Source of the DNA: an uncultured Bacilli bacterium
GTDB lineage: Bacteria; Bacillota_I; Bacilli_A; RF39; UBA660
Assembly: GCA_934096985.1 (NCBI GenBank)
Contig: CAKONC010000001.1
Location: forward strand, 248,001 to 312,000
Reading direction: 5' to 3'
Length of the DNA: 64,000 nucleotides
The notes below the pieces were generated by a model. The model did no database searches. It was not told the DNA's origin and was given only the letters and a program-made list of their open reading frames with translations. Of the stretch, positions 41,425 to 50,282 are shown in pieces (within the stretch, counting starts at the first letter, position 1; each line of letters starts with the position of its first letter). Made by a program: the position numbers and the translations under genes.

Positions 41425-42531
41425 ATGAAAAAAGTTGTAATTGGTATGAGTGGTGGAGTAGATAGTGCTGTTGGAGCATATTTACTAAAAAATGAGGGCT
41501 ATGAAGTAATAGGCCTTTTTATGCGTAATTGGGATAGTAATATAAATAATGATATTTTAGGAAATCCTAATGATACAAATGATATTTGTCCTCAGGAAAA
41601 AGATTATAATGATGCAAAAAAAGTTTGTGAGCATTTAGGAATTAAACTTTATAGAATTGACTTTATTAAGGAATACTGGGACTACGTATTTACTTATTTT
41701 TTAGAAGAACTTAAAAAGGGAAGAACTCCAAATCCAGACATGCTTTGCAATAAATATATAAAATTTGATTTGTTTGTTAAAGAAGCAAGAAGGCTTGGTG
41801 CAGATTTTATTGCTACGGGTCATTATGCTAGAATTGAGGGAAATAGACTTTTAAGGGCAAAAGATTTAAATAAAGATCAAACTTATTTTTTAGCTGATGT
41901 AAATGTAAATAATTTTAAAGATGTACTTTTCCCAGTGGGAGATTATACAAAACCTGAAATTAGAGAAATTGCTAAAAAAGCTCAAATTCCTGTTTTCGAT
42001 AAAAAAGATTCTACGGGTATATGTTTTATTGGAGAAAGAAATTTTCAAAAATTTATGTCAAATTATTTAAAACCAAATCCTGGAGATATTATAAATGTTG
42101 AAACATTAGAAAAAATAGGTACCCATACAGGTCTTATGAATTATACAATTGGTCAAAGAAAAAATGTTGGACTTTCTGGTGATGAAGAAAGACATTATGT
42201 TTGCGGAAAAGATACTAAGAAAAATATTTTATATGTTGCATATGGAGATTCAGAGTATTTGTATTCTGATGAGTGCATTATTGATAATGTAAATTTTATT
42301 TCGAGTAAAAGACCATCATTTTGCACATGCAAATTTAGATATAGAGGAGATGACCATCCAGTTGCTTTAGAATATTTAAGTGGTAACAAAATAAGGGTAA
42401 TATATAAAGGCAAGGCCAAAAGTGTTACTCCAGGTCAAGCATGCGTATTATATGATGGACAAGAGTGTCTTGGTTGTGGATTTATTGATAGCGTATATAA
42501 AGATGGTAAAAAACTATGGTATTTAAATTAA
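41425..42531 (+). CDS. mnmA: tRNA-specific 2-thiouridylase MnmA
   Basis: 368 residues from ATG 41425. Adds sulfur to U34 of tRNA-Lys, tRNA-Glu and tRNA-Gln; two of these tRNAs are encoded in this window. PP-loop GMSGGVDSAVGAYLL, first catalytic Cys in NPDMLCNKYIKF, ATGHYARI, second Cys in STGICFIGERNFQKFM, and the C-terminal PGQACVLYDG barrel. A TAAAAT box lies about 17 bases upstream and the site before ATG is weak, so the leader is very short. Confidence 0.95.
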   Translation: MKKVVIGMSGGVDSAVGAYLLKNEGYEVIGLFMRNWDSNINNDILGNPNDTNDICPQEKDYNDAKKVCEHLGIKLYRIDFIKEYWDYVFTYFLEELKKGRTPNPDMLCNKYIKFDLFVKEARRLGADFIATGHYARIEGNRLLRAKDLNKDQTYFLADVNVNNFKDVLFPVGDYTKPEIREIAKKAQIPVFDKKDSTGICFIGERNFQKFMSNYLKPNPGDIINVETLEKIGTHTGLMNYTIGQRKNVGLSGDEERHYVCGKDTKKNILYVAYGDSEYLYSDECIIDNVNFISSKRPSFCTCKFRYRGDDHPVALEYLSGNKIRVIYKGKAKSVTPGQACVLYDGQECLGCGFIDSVYKDGKKLWYLN

Positions 42532-42585
42532 TTTTATGATATTATAAAATAGTAGTACAATATTAATAGTAGAGAGGTTTTTTAC

Positions 42586-44049
42586 ATGAATAAAAGTAAA
42601 CTAAAAACGTTATTTAATAATTTAAAAAATGCTTTTAATAAAAACAAAAGAAAAAGTATTACTATTTTAGTTATTTTAATTCTTGCAATTATGTCAAGTG
42701 TAACACTTATTGCATATTCTTTTTATGTAAATAGATCTAAAAATTTAATTATATCGGGTATTGCCTCACTTGATTCAAGTGATGTGAGAATTGATGTTTA
42801 TAGAGAAAATCGTAATTCTAGTGGTGTAGGCATTGGAACATATTCACTTTCATATTATGTCCCTGGAGAAACTACTTATACATATAATTCGAGTAAAACA
42901 ACTTGTGATACAGGTGTATCAATTAGTGGTTTTGAAAATAATGTATTTTCAATTAATGCTACGAAAAAAGGTAAATGTAAAGTATATTTTGATGCTATAG
43001 ATGGTTATACTGAAGATTATGTTATTGATTTATTTGTTCAACAAACTATTGGAAATACAGATGATAAAAATTACAATCAAATGGGTAAATTACCAGAAAT
43101 AGAAACGGGTTATCGTTTTGTTATAAATACTTCGAAAACTAGTTGTAATCCTGCTGCTACAGTATCAATATCTGGTGCAAATATAGTAGTAGAAACAACG
43201 CAAAAAACAAACTGTACTGTTTATGTAGATAAAGAGGTTTATTCTGCATCTCCTACTATTGGTAATATAACTGTAAGTGGTTCTACTGTTACTGCAACAG
43301 TTACTGATAATTTGGGAATTGAAAAATATGGATTTGGTACTAGTAATACAGATGAGCCAACAACATATTATACATTAGATGAGCCAACAACGTCTGTCAC
43401 TATAACTGACGCTTTGGAAAATGGAACGTATTATTTATGGGTTAAAAATTTAGCTGGTAACTCTTCAGTATCATCTGCATTTACAATTAGCGCTACAACT
43501 TTAGCTATAAATAATTTGGCTACTTCAAATGAAACAATTTCTGCAACATTTACGGCCCCATCAGGCATTAATGGATACGCACTTGAATACGACCAATATG
43601 CAACGCCAACTGTTCAAAATCCAGCAGATATGATTAATAAAAAGAGATTTTCATTTAATAAAACATTAAATTATTATGGAACGTATTATTTATATTTGTA
43701 TGATAAAAATAATGCATCTACACAAAAAACCTTTACTTTAAAATCAGAAACATCACCGACAATTTCAAATGTTTATTGGTATGGAACCACTGGTAGTAAA
43801 AGAGGTTTAGGATTTAAACTTAGTGATGCAAAAGGATTATCTGGTTTTAAGGTTGTAAGTTCAATGGATAAATTTGATATTACAAGTTGGAAAGAGATTA
43901 GTGGTACCTCTGTTACTATTCCGGATGATTATAGTGGAGGAACATCATATTTTGGCACTAATGGAATGAATTATATTTTTGTAAAAAATGAACTTGGTGA
44001 TATTACTTTCTATGCTAAAAAAGTAAATGGTAACCTTTCTGAAATATAA
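42586..44049 (+). CDS. Membrane-anchored surface protein with Ig-like repeats
   Basis: 487 residues, AGAGAGG site. Cytoplasmic Lys/Asn-rich start, one transmembrane helix at about 24-46, then a beta-rich ectodomain. Repeated Ig-like blocks include TYTYNSSKTTCDTGVSISG and YRFVINTSKTSCNPAATVSI (a Cys-bearing repeat, each partner Cys in KGKCKVYFD / KTNCTVYVD) and several S.TVTATVTDN..I..YGF type modules, a pattern seen in gut Firmicutes adhesins. No catalytic motif. The function is probably adhesion or structural. Terminated by the hairpin at 44065. Confidence 0.75.
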   Translation: MNKSKLKTLFNNLKNAFNKNKRKSITILVILILAIMSSVTLIAYSFYVNRSKNLIISGIASLDSSDVRIDVYRENRNSSGVGIGTYSLSYYVPGETTYTYNSSKTTCDTGVSISGFENNVFSINATKKGKCKVYFDAIDGYTEDYVIDLFVQQTIGNTDDKNYNQMGKLPEIETGYRFVINTSKTSCNPAATVSISGANIVVETTQKTNCTVYVDKEVYSASPTIGNITVSGSTVTATVTDNLGIEKYGFGTSNTDEPTTYYTLDEPTTSVTITDALENGTYYLWVKNLAGNSSVSSAFTISATTLAINNLATSNETISATFTAPSGINGYALEYDQYATPTVQNPADMINKKRFSFNKTLNYYGTYYLYLYDKNNASTQKTFTLKSETSPTISNVYWYGTTGSKRGLGFKLSDAKGLSGFKVVSSMDKFDITSWKEISGTSVTIPDDYSGGTSYFGTNGMNYIFVKNELGDITFYAKKVNGNLSEI

Positions 44050-44064
44050 TAAATAATAAGTACA

Positions 44065-44097
44065 AAACATACTATTTATCATGAATAGTATGTTTTT
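44065..44097 (+). terminator. Perfect 12-bp terminator hairpin overlapping the ylmC start region
   Basis: AAACATACTATT (44065-44076) pairs with AATAGTATGTTT (44084-44095), loop TATCATG, then TTA. It ends the Ig-like surface gene; its right arm contains the first codon of ylmC. Confidence 0.8.
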
Positions 44098-44311
44098 ATC
44101 TGAAATGCAAGAAAAAGAAATTATTTCAATTGAAACTGGATTAAATTATGGTCATATTGTAGATTGTGAAATAAATGAAGAGGGTAAAATAATTTCTTTT
44201 GTGGCAGAAAATCGAAAAATTTTTAAAAAACCTCTTAGTAATAATGAAGTAACATTTACATATTTAGATATAGTTAAAGTTGGAAAAGATGTAATACTTG
44301 TTAAAGTTTAA
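44090..44311 (+). CDS. YlmC/YmxH-family sporulation protein (PRC-barrel)
   Basis: 73 residues from ATG 44090, beginning MFLSEMQEKEIISIETG, which fits the family opening M-x-L-S-E-x3-KEII. The upstream ATG at 44081 is in the loop of the terminator hairpin and is less likely. The core ends YLDIVKVGKDVILVKV, matching the family's I.KIG.DVILV. The fold is a PRC-barrel; members are induced in sporulation but the role is unclear. No ribosome-binding site. Upstream CATACTAT (44068-44075) with ATA 16 bases before resembles a sigma-E promoter, giving a leaderless mRNA. Confidence 0.78.
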   Translation: MFLSEMQEKEIISIETGLNYGHIVDCEINEEGKIISFVAENRKIFKKPLSNNEVTFTYLDIVKVGKDVILVKV

Positions 44312-44320
44312 AAAATTGTT

Positions 44321-44326
44321 TATAAT
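44321..44326 (+). promoter_or_regulatory. -10 box of a probably leaderless lspA transcript
   Basis: TATAAT ends 7 bases before the lspA ATG (44334) and there is no ribosome-binding site between them. Confidence 0.55.
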
Positions 44327-44333
44327 AAGTAGT

Positions 44334-44807
44334 ATGAAAAAGAAAATTATTATTTATAGTGCATTAATTTTTTTAATTGATCAAATAAGTAAGATTGTAT
44401 TAGATAAAGTTTTAGTTCTTGGAAAAAGTATAAAAATTTTTGATAGATTTTTATATATAACAAAAGTTTATAATGATGGAGTAAGCTTTAGTATGCTTAC
44501 AGGTAAAAGATTTTTTATAATATTAATAAGCATCTTAATATTAATTTTCTTGTGTTTGTATATGAAAAAATTTAAAAATAATAAGCGTAATATAATTGCT
44601 TTTTCATGTATTTATGGTGGACTAATAGGTAACTTAATTGATAGAATAATTCATGGATATGTAATTGATTTTATAGATTTTTATATTTTTAATTATAATT
44701 ATCCTATATTTAATATTGCAGATGCATCAATATGCATTGGTGTGTGTTTATTAATATATAGTATTTATTTAGGGGAAGATAATGAAGTTAGTAGTAAAGG
44801 AAAATAA
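44334..44807 (+). CDS. lspA: Lipoprotein signal peptidase (signal peptidase II)
   Basis: 157 residues from ATG 44334. Aspartyl protease in the membrane that cleaves prolipoproteins. Four transmembrane helices, LIDQISKI, the VYNDGVSFSML motif, and both catalytic Asp motifs GNLIDRI and FNIADASICIG. lspA followed by rluD is the Bacillus lspA-ylyB order; the stop overlaps rluD by 26 bases. Confidence 0.94.
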   Translation: MKKKIIIYSALIFLIDQISKIVLDKVLVLGKSIKIFDRFLYITKVYNDGVSFSMLTGKRFFIILISILILIFLCLYMKKFKNNKRNIIAFSCIYGGLIGNLIDRIIHGYVIDFIDFYIFNYNYPIFNIADASICIGVCLLIYSIYLGEDNEVSSKGK

Positions 44808-45663
44808 TAAAAGAATTGATAAATATTTAAGTGAAAATACAGAGTATTCAAGAAGCTATGTAGAAAAACTTATAAAAAGTGGTTTAGTTTTAGTAAACGG
44901 CAATTCTACTATAGAAAGTTATAAAGTTTGTGAAAATGATGAAATTGAAATAACTGATAACCTAGATAAAACTAATGATATTAAGCCAAGTGAAATGAGT
45001 CTTGATATTATTTATGAAGATAATGATTTAATGATTATCAATAAACCAAGTGGGGTTGTTGTTCATCCTGGAGCGGGAAATCATGAAAATACTTTAGTTA
45101 ATGGTCTTATTAATTATACAAATAATTTAAGTAATATTAATGGTGATGTAAGACCTGGAATAGTTCATAGACTTGATAAAGACACCTCTGGACTTATGGT
45201 TGTTGTCAAAAATAATAAAGCTCATGAACTATTATCAGAAATGTTTAAGGCTCATGATATTAAAAGAACTTATGTTGCCTTAACCAATGGGGTTATCCCT
45301 TATAACAAAGGTACAATCGATGTTCCTATTAAAAGAGATGATAAGCATTTCGATAAGATGATGGCTTGTGAAGATGGCAAAAAAGCAATAACACATTTTA
45401 AAGTTCTAAAAAGATATAATAATTATACTTTATTATCGTTAAACTTAGAAACTGGTAGAACTCATCAGATAAGAGTTCATTTAGCATATTTAGGATACCC
45501 TTTATATAATGATCCAGTTTATAGTAATAAAGCATGTACTTCATTTGGACAATTTTTACATTCAAAAGAAATTGATTTTGTCCATCCAATAACAGGAAAA
45601 AAACTTCATTTTGAAGTACCATTACCAAATGAGTTTAAAGAGTTTATAGATAATTTAAAATAA
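44782..45663 (+). CDS. rluD: RluD-family large-subunit pseudouridine synthase
   Basis: 293 residues. N-terminal S4 domain (SYVEKLIKSGLVLVNG) then the RluA-type catalytic segment PGIVHRLDKDTSGLMVV with the catalytic Asp, GRTHQIRVHLAYLGYP and the family end. It converts specific uridines of 23S rRNA to pseudouridine. Corresponds to Bacillus YlyB by position after lspA. Confidence 0.93.
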   Translation: MKLVVKENNKRIDKYLSENTEYSRSYVEKLIKSGLVLVNGNSTIESYKVCENDEIEITDNLDKTNDIKPSEMSLDIIYEDNDLMIINKPSGVVVHPGAGNHENTLVNGLINYTNNLSNINGDVRPGIVHRLDKDTSGLMVVVKNNKAHELLSEMFKAHDIKRTYVALTNGVIPYNKGTIDVPIKRDDKHFDKMMACEDGKKAITHFKVLKRYNNYTLLSLNLETGRTHQIRVHLAYLGYPLYNDPVYSNKACTSFGQFLHSKEIDFVHPITGKKLHFEVPLPNEFKEFIDNLK

Positions 45664-45672
45664 GGAGAAGCA

Positions 45673-46809
45673 ATGGATAAAGTAAGTGTTAGAAAACAAG
45701 ATCAAATATTAATGAGTTTAGTACATTATTTTGTTACAAAAGAGGGCTATTCTCCGATATTTGTTCAAGGAGTAAAAGATGAAATATGGCTTGAAAATGT
45801 TGACGGACCATATAGAATAATTAGAATTAACAATAATTATATTCATAATGAAGAACAATATACATTTGAGCAATTTAAAATTAAAAATGTTATGAGACAA
45901 ATAAAAAAGAAAACTTTGTCATTTTCAATTAATACATTAAATATTGATTTAAATGTTTCTGATAGAGTTAAAATAGAGCCTAATAAAGATATAGATAATG
46001 TAAGTGTTCATGAACTTGAGGATATTAAACAAAATAAAGAAATTGTTTCTGTATTTCCAAGCATTAAATCAGATTTATATGAAAGTGGAAATAGTTTAGA
46101 TTTACTTTTAAATGTTACAAAAGATATAAATAATAAAACTGAAACTGATAATAAAAAGTTTGAAAAAATATTTTCCAAGAAAAAACTTATTGTTACATAT
46201 TTAATAATGCTTATATGTATTTTAATGTATGTTTTAGTGGTTTTCATGGGAGCAAGTAACAAAGCTTATCTTCTTTTGGGAGCAAACTTAAAAGCTCTTG
46301 TAAAAAGCGGGCAAATATATAGACTTATTACATATGCATTTTTACATGGTGGTTTAGTTCACTTAATTGCCAATATGTATTCACTTTATATTATTGGAAG
46401 TCAAATCGAAAATAATTATGGCAAACTTAAATTTATTTTTATTTATTTAGTAAGTGCTTTAACTGGAGGATTACTTAGTGCAATATTTAATAATAATATA
46501 AGTATTGGTGCAAGTGGAGCAATATTTGGCCTTCTTGGAGCACTTGTATATTTTGGCTTTCATTTCAGATTATATTTATCAGATGCTCTTAAAACAAGAA
46601 TTGTTCCTGTTATATTAATAAACCTTTTGATTGGCTTTATGGTAACTGATATTGATAATGCTTGTCATATTGGAGGACTTATCGGTGGATATTTAGCTGC
46701 AATGGCAGTAGGTATTCCTGAAGTTGAAAATAAAAAAGATAAAATTAATGGAGTAATATTACTTTTGATATATATAACGTTTATGAGTTATTTATTATTC
46801 TTTAAATAA
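45673..46809 (+). CDS. Rhomboid-family intramembrane serine protease with a soluble N-terminal domain
   Basis: 378 residues, AAGGAGAAG site. Residues 1-160 are cytosolic with beta strands (GVKDEIWLENVDGPYRIIRI). The six-helix rhomboid core follows: GQIYRLITYAFLHGGLVHLIANMY, the catalytic Ser in SIGASGAIFG, and His in NACHIGGLIGGYL. It cuts transmembrane proteins inside the bilayer. The domain order is like Bacillus YqgP. The last 30 residues are a further helix. A shared terminator separates it from rpmB. Confidence 0.92.
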   Translation: MDKVSVRKQDQILMSLVHYFVTKEGYSPIFVQGVKDEIWLENVDGPYRIIRINNNYIHNEEQYTFEQFKIKNVMRQIKKKTLSFSINTLNIDLNVSDRVKIEPNKDIDNVSVHELEDIKQNKEIVSVFPSIKSDLYESGNSLDLLLNVTKDINNKTETDNKKFEKIFSKKKLIVTYLIMLICILMYVLVVFMGASNKAYLLLGANLKALVKSGQIYRLITYAFLHGGLVHLIANMYSLYIIGSQIENNYGKLKFIFIYLVSALTGGLLSAIFNNNISIGASGAIFGLLGALVYFGFHFRLYLSDALKTRIVPVILINLLIGFMVTDIDNACHIGGLIGGYLAAMAVGIPEVENKKDKINGVILLLIYITFMSYLLFFK

Positions 46810-46810
46810 A

Positions 46811-46843
46811 AAAATACTTTAGCATTTAAAACTAAAGTATTTT
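46811..46843. terminator. Bidirectional terminator between the rhomboid gene and rpmB
   Basis: AAAATACTTTAG / CTAAAGTATTTT 12-bp stem with a 9-base loop; A-run and T-run flank it on the two strands. Confidence 0.8.
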
Positions 46844-47013
46844 TATTTTTGTTTTTTATTAAATGTTTTTGCTTCTCTTGCAGAAATAATAACTTTTTCT
46901 CCATTTATAGTTTTCTTTTGAAGATTAGGCTTTTGAACTCTTTTTGTAGCATTTAATGCATGAGATCTATTATTTCCTGTTAAAGGTTTCTTATTAGTTA
47001 TTTTAGTAGCCAT
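46843..47013 (-). CDS. rpmB: 50S ribosomal protein L28
   Basis: 56 residues, start ATG at 47013 with AAAAAGGAGG upstream on the minus strand; the longer frame to 47052 begins before this ribosome-binding site. NKKPLTGNNRSHALNATKR is the L28 signature. No zinc-binding Cys, so it is the Cys-free form. Single gene. Confidence 0.95.
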   Translation of the reverse strand: MATKITNKKPLTGNNRSHALNATKRVQKPNLQKKTINGEKVIISAREAKTFNKKQK

Positions 47014-47156
47014 TAATTTGCCTCCTTTTTCATTACTTTTAAACTTTAACATAATTAAAGGGAAAAGTCAATTTTTTATACAAGTTTTATACATAAAAAC
47101 CTAGCTATCTAGATTAAAATGTTTTTTTGTTATATAATGAGTAGGGAGGATTAAAA

Positions 47157-47711
47157 ATGTATCGTTATATAATTGGAAAAGTTAAAGAACAAGAGGGAAA
47201 CTTTATTGTAATAGAATGTAATAATATTGGCTATTTAATAAATGTATCAAACCCTTATTCTTATGAAATAGATAAAGAATATAAAATTTATTTATATAAT
47301 CATATAAAGGAAGATGAGAACTCTTTATATGGATTTAAACTAAAAGAGGAACTTGATTTATTTTTAAAGTTAATAAATGTCAAAGGTTTAGGTCCTAAAA
47401 TGGCTAATGGATTTTTTGCAACAGGTAGTGTAAATGGAATAATTGATGCTATTAATAGAGAAAATATTTTATATTTAACTAAGTTCCCTAAAATTGGGGA
47501 AAAGATTGCTAAACAAATAATACTTGATTTGAAAGGAAAAGTAAATTCTGTAGATACGGGTAATATTTCTGATACAAGTAATGAACTTTATGAGGTACTT
47601 GAAAGTCTTGGCTATAAAACAAGTGAAATTAATAAGGTTGTAAAAAATGTTTCTTCAGAACAAAGTGTTGAAATGCAGGTAAAAGAAGCATTAAAACTAT
47701 TATTGAGGTAA
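47157..47711 (+). CDS. ruvA: Holliday junction branch migration protein RuvA
   Basis: 184 residues, GGGAGG site, TATAAT at 47133-47138. RuvA tetramer binds the four-way junction and loads RuvB. MYRYIIGKVKEQEGNFIVIE domain I, helix-hairpin-helix motifs KVLNVKGLGPKMA-like LINVKGLGPKMA and FPKIGEKIAKQII, and a short domain III tail. Slightly shorter than the usual about 200. Confidence 0.94.
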   Translation: MYRYIIGKVKEQEGNFIVIECNNIGYLINVSNPYSYEIDKEYKIYLYNHIKEDENSLYGFKLKEELDLFLKLINVKGLGPKMANGFFATGSVNGIIDAINRENILYLTKFPKIGEKIAKQIILDLKGKVNSVDTGNISDTSNELYEVLESLGYKTSEINKVVKNVSSEQSVEMQVKEALKLLLR

Positions 47712-47712
47712 T

Positions 47713-48225
47713 ATGAAGATAGGAATAGATTTTGATAATACAATTGTAAATACTTTTGAAACATCTAAAAAATATTTAGATAAGTTTTTACCTGATAATA
47801 ATTTAAAAAGTTATCATGACTTACCAAAAGAACAAGAATGGTATTTTGTAGAACATTATTTTAATGATATAACTAAAGATTTAACTCTTTTTGATAATGT
47901 TTTAAATGCTATAGATTTTTTTAAGAAGAATGATATAAAAGTAGTTCTTATTACCGCAAGGGGAGGACACTATCCTGAAATTATCGAAGAAACTAAAAAA
48001 TTTATAGAAAAAAACAATATACCTTTTGATGAAATTATTTTTTCTGTTTATCCCAAAGGGAAAGAAGCTAAAGAGCATGAATTAGATTATGTTATTGATG
48101 ACAGTATTGATGTAGTAAATGATGTAAGAAATCATGGTGTAAAAGCGCTTTTGTATGGAGATGAGGTAAAAAATTGGCAAGAAGTAATTGAATATTTTGA
48201 AAAGGAGGTTTTATGCCACGAATAG
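47713..48225 (+). CDS. HAD-family 5'-nucleotidase-like phosphatase
   Basis: 170 residues. HAD motif I is GIDFDNTIVNT (nucleophile Asp), motif II Thr in VLITARGG, and motif IV VIDDSIDV. The layout fits the short 5'(3')-deoxyribonucleotidase/NT5C type. It lies between ruvA and ruvB with 1 base before it and 13 bases of overlap after it. In most genomes ruvA and ruvB are adjacent, so its insertion is unusual. The substrate is not known; a deoxynucleotide monophosphate is a fair guess. Confidence 0.8.
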   Translation: MKIGIDFDNTIVNTFETSKKYLDKFLPDNNLKSYHDLPKEQEWYFVEHYFNDITKDLTLFDNVLNAIDFFKKNDIKVVLITARGGHYPEIIEETKKFIEKNNIPFDEIIFSVYPKGKEAKEHELDYVIDDSIDVVNDVRNHGVKALLYGDEVKNWQEVIEYFEKEVLCHE

Positions 48226-49214
48226 TAGATGCAAATGAGCAAAATGAAGAAATATTTGAGCAAAATATAAGACCTCAACTTCTTGATGAATATGTTGGCC
48301 AAACGGAAATTAAAGAAAATATGCGTGTTTTTATTAAAGCTGCAAAAATGCGTGGAGAAGTATTAGATCATGTTTTACTTTATGGTCCTCCGGGACTTGG
48401 AAAAACAACACTTGCTCACATAATTGCAAATGAAATGGGAACAAATATTAGAACAACGTCAGGGCCTGCTATGGAAAAGCCTGGTGATCTTGCAGCTGTT
48501 TTATCTTCACTTGAACCTGGAGATGTATTATTTATTGATGAAATACATAGACTTCCATCTTTTATTGAAGAAATTTTATATCCTGCAATGGAAGATTTTG
48601 AACTTGATTTAGTCATTGGTAATGAAGGAAAAAGTAAAAGTATAAAAATTGATTTGCCACCATTTACATTGGTTGGAGCTACTACAAGGGCAGGAGACTT
48701 AACTTCACCACTAAGAGATAGGTTTGGTATAGTAAATAAACTTGAATATTATTCTTTTGATGAACTAGCGGGCATTATAAAAAGAACAAGTAAAGTATTA
48801 AATATGGAAATCGATGATGATGCTGCGTATGAACTTGCCAAAAGAGCAAGAAAAACTCCAAGAATTGCTAATAGACTTTTTAAAAGAGTTAGTGATTTTG
48901 CTTTAGTTTTAGGTAATGGTAAAATTACTTTAGATATTACTAAAGACGCATTAAAAAGACTTAAAGTTGATGATTATGGACTTGATAGTATTGATATAGA
49001 ATATTTAAAAAGTTTAATTCAAAAGTTTAATGGTGGACCAGTAGGCGTTGAAACAATTGCAACTTCAATTGGGGAGGAAGTTTCGACAATCGAAGATGTC
49101 GTTGAACCATTTTTACTTCAGGAAGGCTTTATAAAAAGAACTAAAAGTGGAAGGGTTGCCACAAATAAAAGTTATGATCATTTAAAGATTAGTTTTAATA
49201 GAACTTTGTTTTAG
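48213..49214 (+). CDS. ruvB: Holliday junction branch migration helicase RuvB
   Basis: 333 residues, AAAGGAGG site. AAA+ motor of branch migration: RPQLLDEYVGQ, Walker A GPPGLGKTTL, Walker B LFIDEIHRL, sensor GATTRAGDLTSPLRDRFG, and the winged-helix end NGGPVGVETIATSIGE. Full length for the family. Confidence 0.96.
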   Translation: MPRIVDANEQNEEIFEQNIRPQLLDEYVGQTEIKENMRVFIKAAKMRGEVLDHVLLYGPPGLGKTTLAHIIANEMGTNIRTTSGPAMEKPGDLAAVLSSLEPGDVLFIDEIHRLPSFIEEILYPAMEDFELDLVIGNEGKSKSIKIDLPPFTLVGATTRAGDLTSPLRDRFGIVNKLEYYSFDELAGIIKRTSKVLNMEIDDDAAYELAKRARKTPRIANRLFKRVSDFALVLGNGKITLDITKDALKRLKVDDYGLDSIDIEYLKSLIQKFNGGPVGVETIATSIGEEVSTIEDVVEPFLLQEGFIKRTKSGRVATNKSYDHLKISFNRTLF

Positions 49215-49233
49215 CAAAACTAATCTTTTTTTG
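49184..49233 (+). terminator. Terminator overlapping the end of ruvB
   Basis: AAAGATTAGTTTT (49184-49196) pairs with AAAACTAATCTTT (49216-49228) and is followed by a T-run; the ruvB stop lies in the loop. Confidence 0.75.
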
Positions 49234-49291
49234 TTTACAATTTGAAAACCTTTTGCTATTATATAATTGTCAGAGTTTTAGTAAGGAGAAA

Positions 49292-50164
49292 ATGACCAAT
49301 TTTTATAATGCTGGTACAGGTTTTATAAAAGATGGAGCTTTTAAAAGAATTTTTAATGAAAATAGAGAATTTTTAGTTTTGTTTATATCTAAAGTATTAA
49401 ATATTTCTTATCAGGAAGTTGATGATAATTTGGTTATATTAGATAATAAAATAAGTGATAATCTAAATGTAAAAAATAAACAAACGGATTTATTATATGA
49501 AAGTGTTGGCATAATAATAAACATCGAAGCTAATGGAAGCATGACAAAAGTGGTTAAAGATAAAAATACTGCTTATATTTGTCAGCTTTATCTAAGGCAA
49601 ATTAGAATAGGAGATTATTATAAAATTAAGCCAATATTTCAAATAAATATTAATAAAAGAAGTCCATTTTCTGTGAAAAGATTTTTAGACATAACTAAAC
49701 TTGTAAATGTCGAAACTTTAGAAATAAGAAGTGAAAATATAACTATTTATGATATAAATTTAGACTATTTAGAAACTATAAGTTATGAAGATAAGCTTAA
49801 ACTTCCTAACGATGATTTAAAAAAATTAGTAATTATATTTTCAAGTGAAAACAAAGATGATTTTGATAAACTTTATAATGGTAATAAAATAATGGAAAGG
49901 GTGATTGGGACTATGAAAGATATGATAAAAGATTTTGATGGATTTTTATATTATGATCGTGAAGCTTTTGAAAAAGCTGAAAGAGAGGAAATATCCTACA
50001 ATCAAGGAGAAAAGCAAGGCATGGAAATTGCTACAGAAAATATTGTTAAAAACATGATTTTAAATAATATTCCTGATGAAAAAATAGTTTCAAGTACAAA
50101 TATTACAAAAGAAAAATTAAAACAAATAAAAACTGTTTTAAAAAATGAAGGCAAATTAAAATAA
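49292..50164 (+). CDS. Rpn/PD-(D/E)XK nuclease family transposase-like protein
   Basis: 290 residues from ATG 49292 (AAGGAG just upstream; a frame start at 49253 is not). The N-terminal half fits the PD-(D/E)XK transposase family (PF12784-type): FKRIFNENREFLVLFI, KQTDLLYESVGIIINIEANGS (the D-x11-E region of the nuclease core) and YICQLYLRQIRIGDYY. The C-terminal part has NQGEKQGMEIATENIVKNMI and DEKIVSSTNITKEKLKQIK, as in this family's tail. Members act like the recombination-promoting nucleases and are often carried as solitary mobile-type genes. No terminal repeats were found. The IE-x-N form lacks the usual final Lys or Gln. Confidence 0.8.
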   Translation: MTNFYNAGTGFIKDGAFKRIFNENREFLVLFISKVLNISYQEVDDNLVILDNKISDNLNVKNKQTDLLYESVGIIINIEANGSMTKVVKDKNTAYICQLYLRQIRIGDYYKIKPIFQININKRSPFSVKRFLDITKLVNVETLEIRSENITIYDINLDYLETISYEDKLKLPNDDLKKLVIIFSSENKDDFDKLYNGNKIMERVIGTMKDMIKDFDGFLYYDREAFEKAEREEISYNQGEKQGMEIATENIVKNMILNNIPDEKIVSSTNITKEKLKQIKTVLKNEGKLK

Positions 50165-50247
50165 ATTCAGTTATTTATTACAAAATATAATTACATATTT
50201 GTATTCATCTATTAATTAAAACTTGTATTAATTCAAAATATTTTTAT

Positions 50248-50276
50248 AGTGTGGAAAAATTTTCTACACTTTTTTT
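50248..50276 (+). terminator. Rho-independent terminator
   Basis: AGTGTGGAAAA / TTTTCTACACT stem (one G-U pair) followed by a T-run. The 80 bases before it show no other feature. Confidence 0.75.
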
Positions 50277-50282
50277 GTGTTT

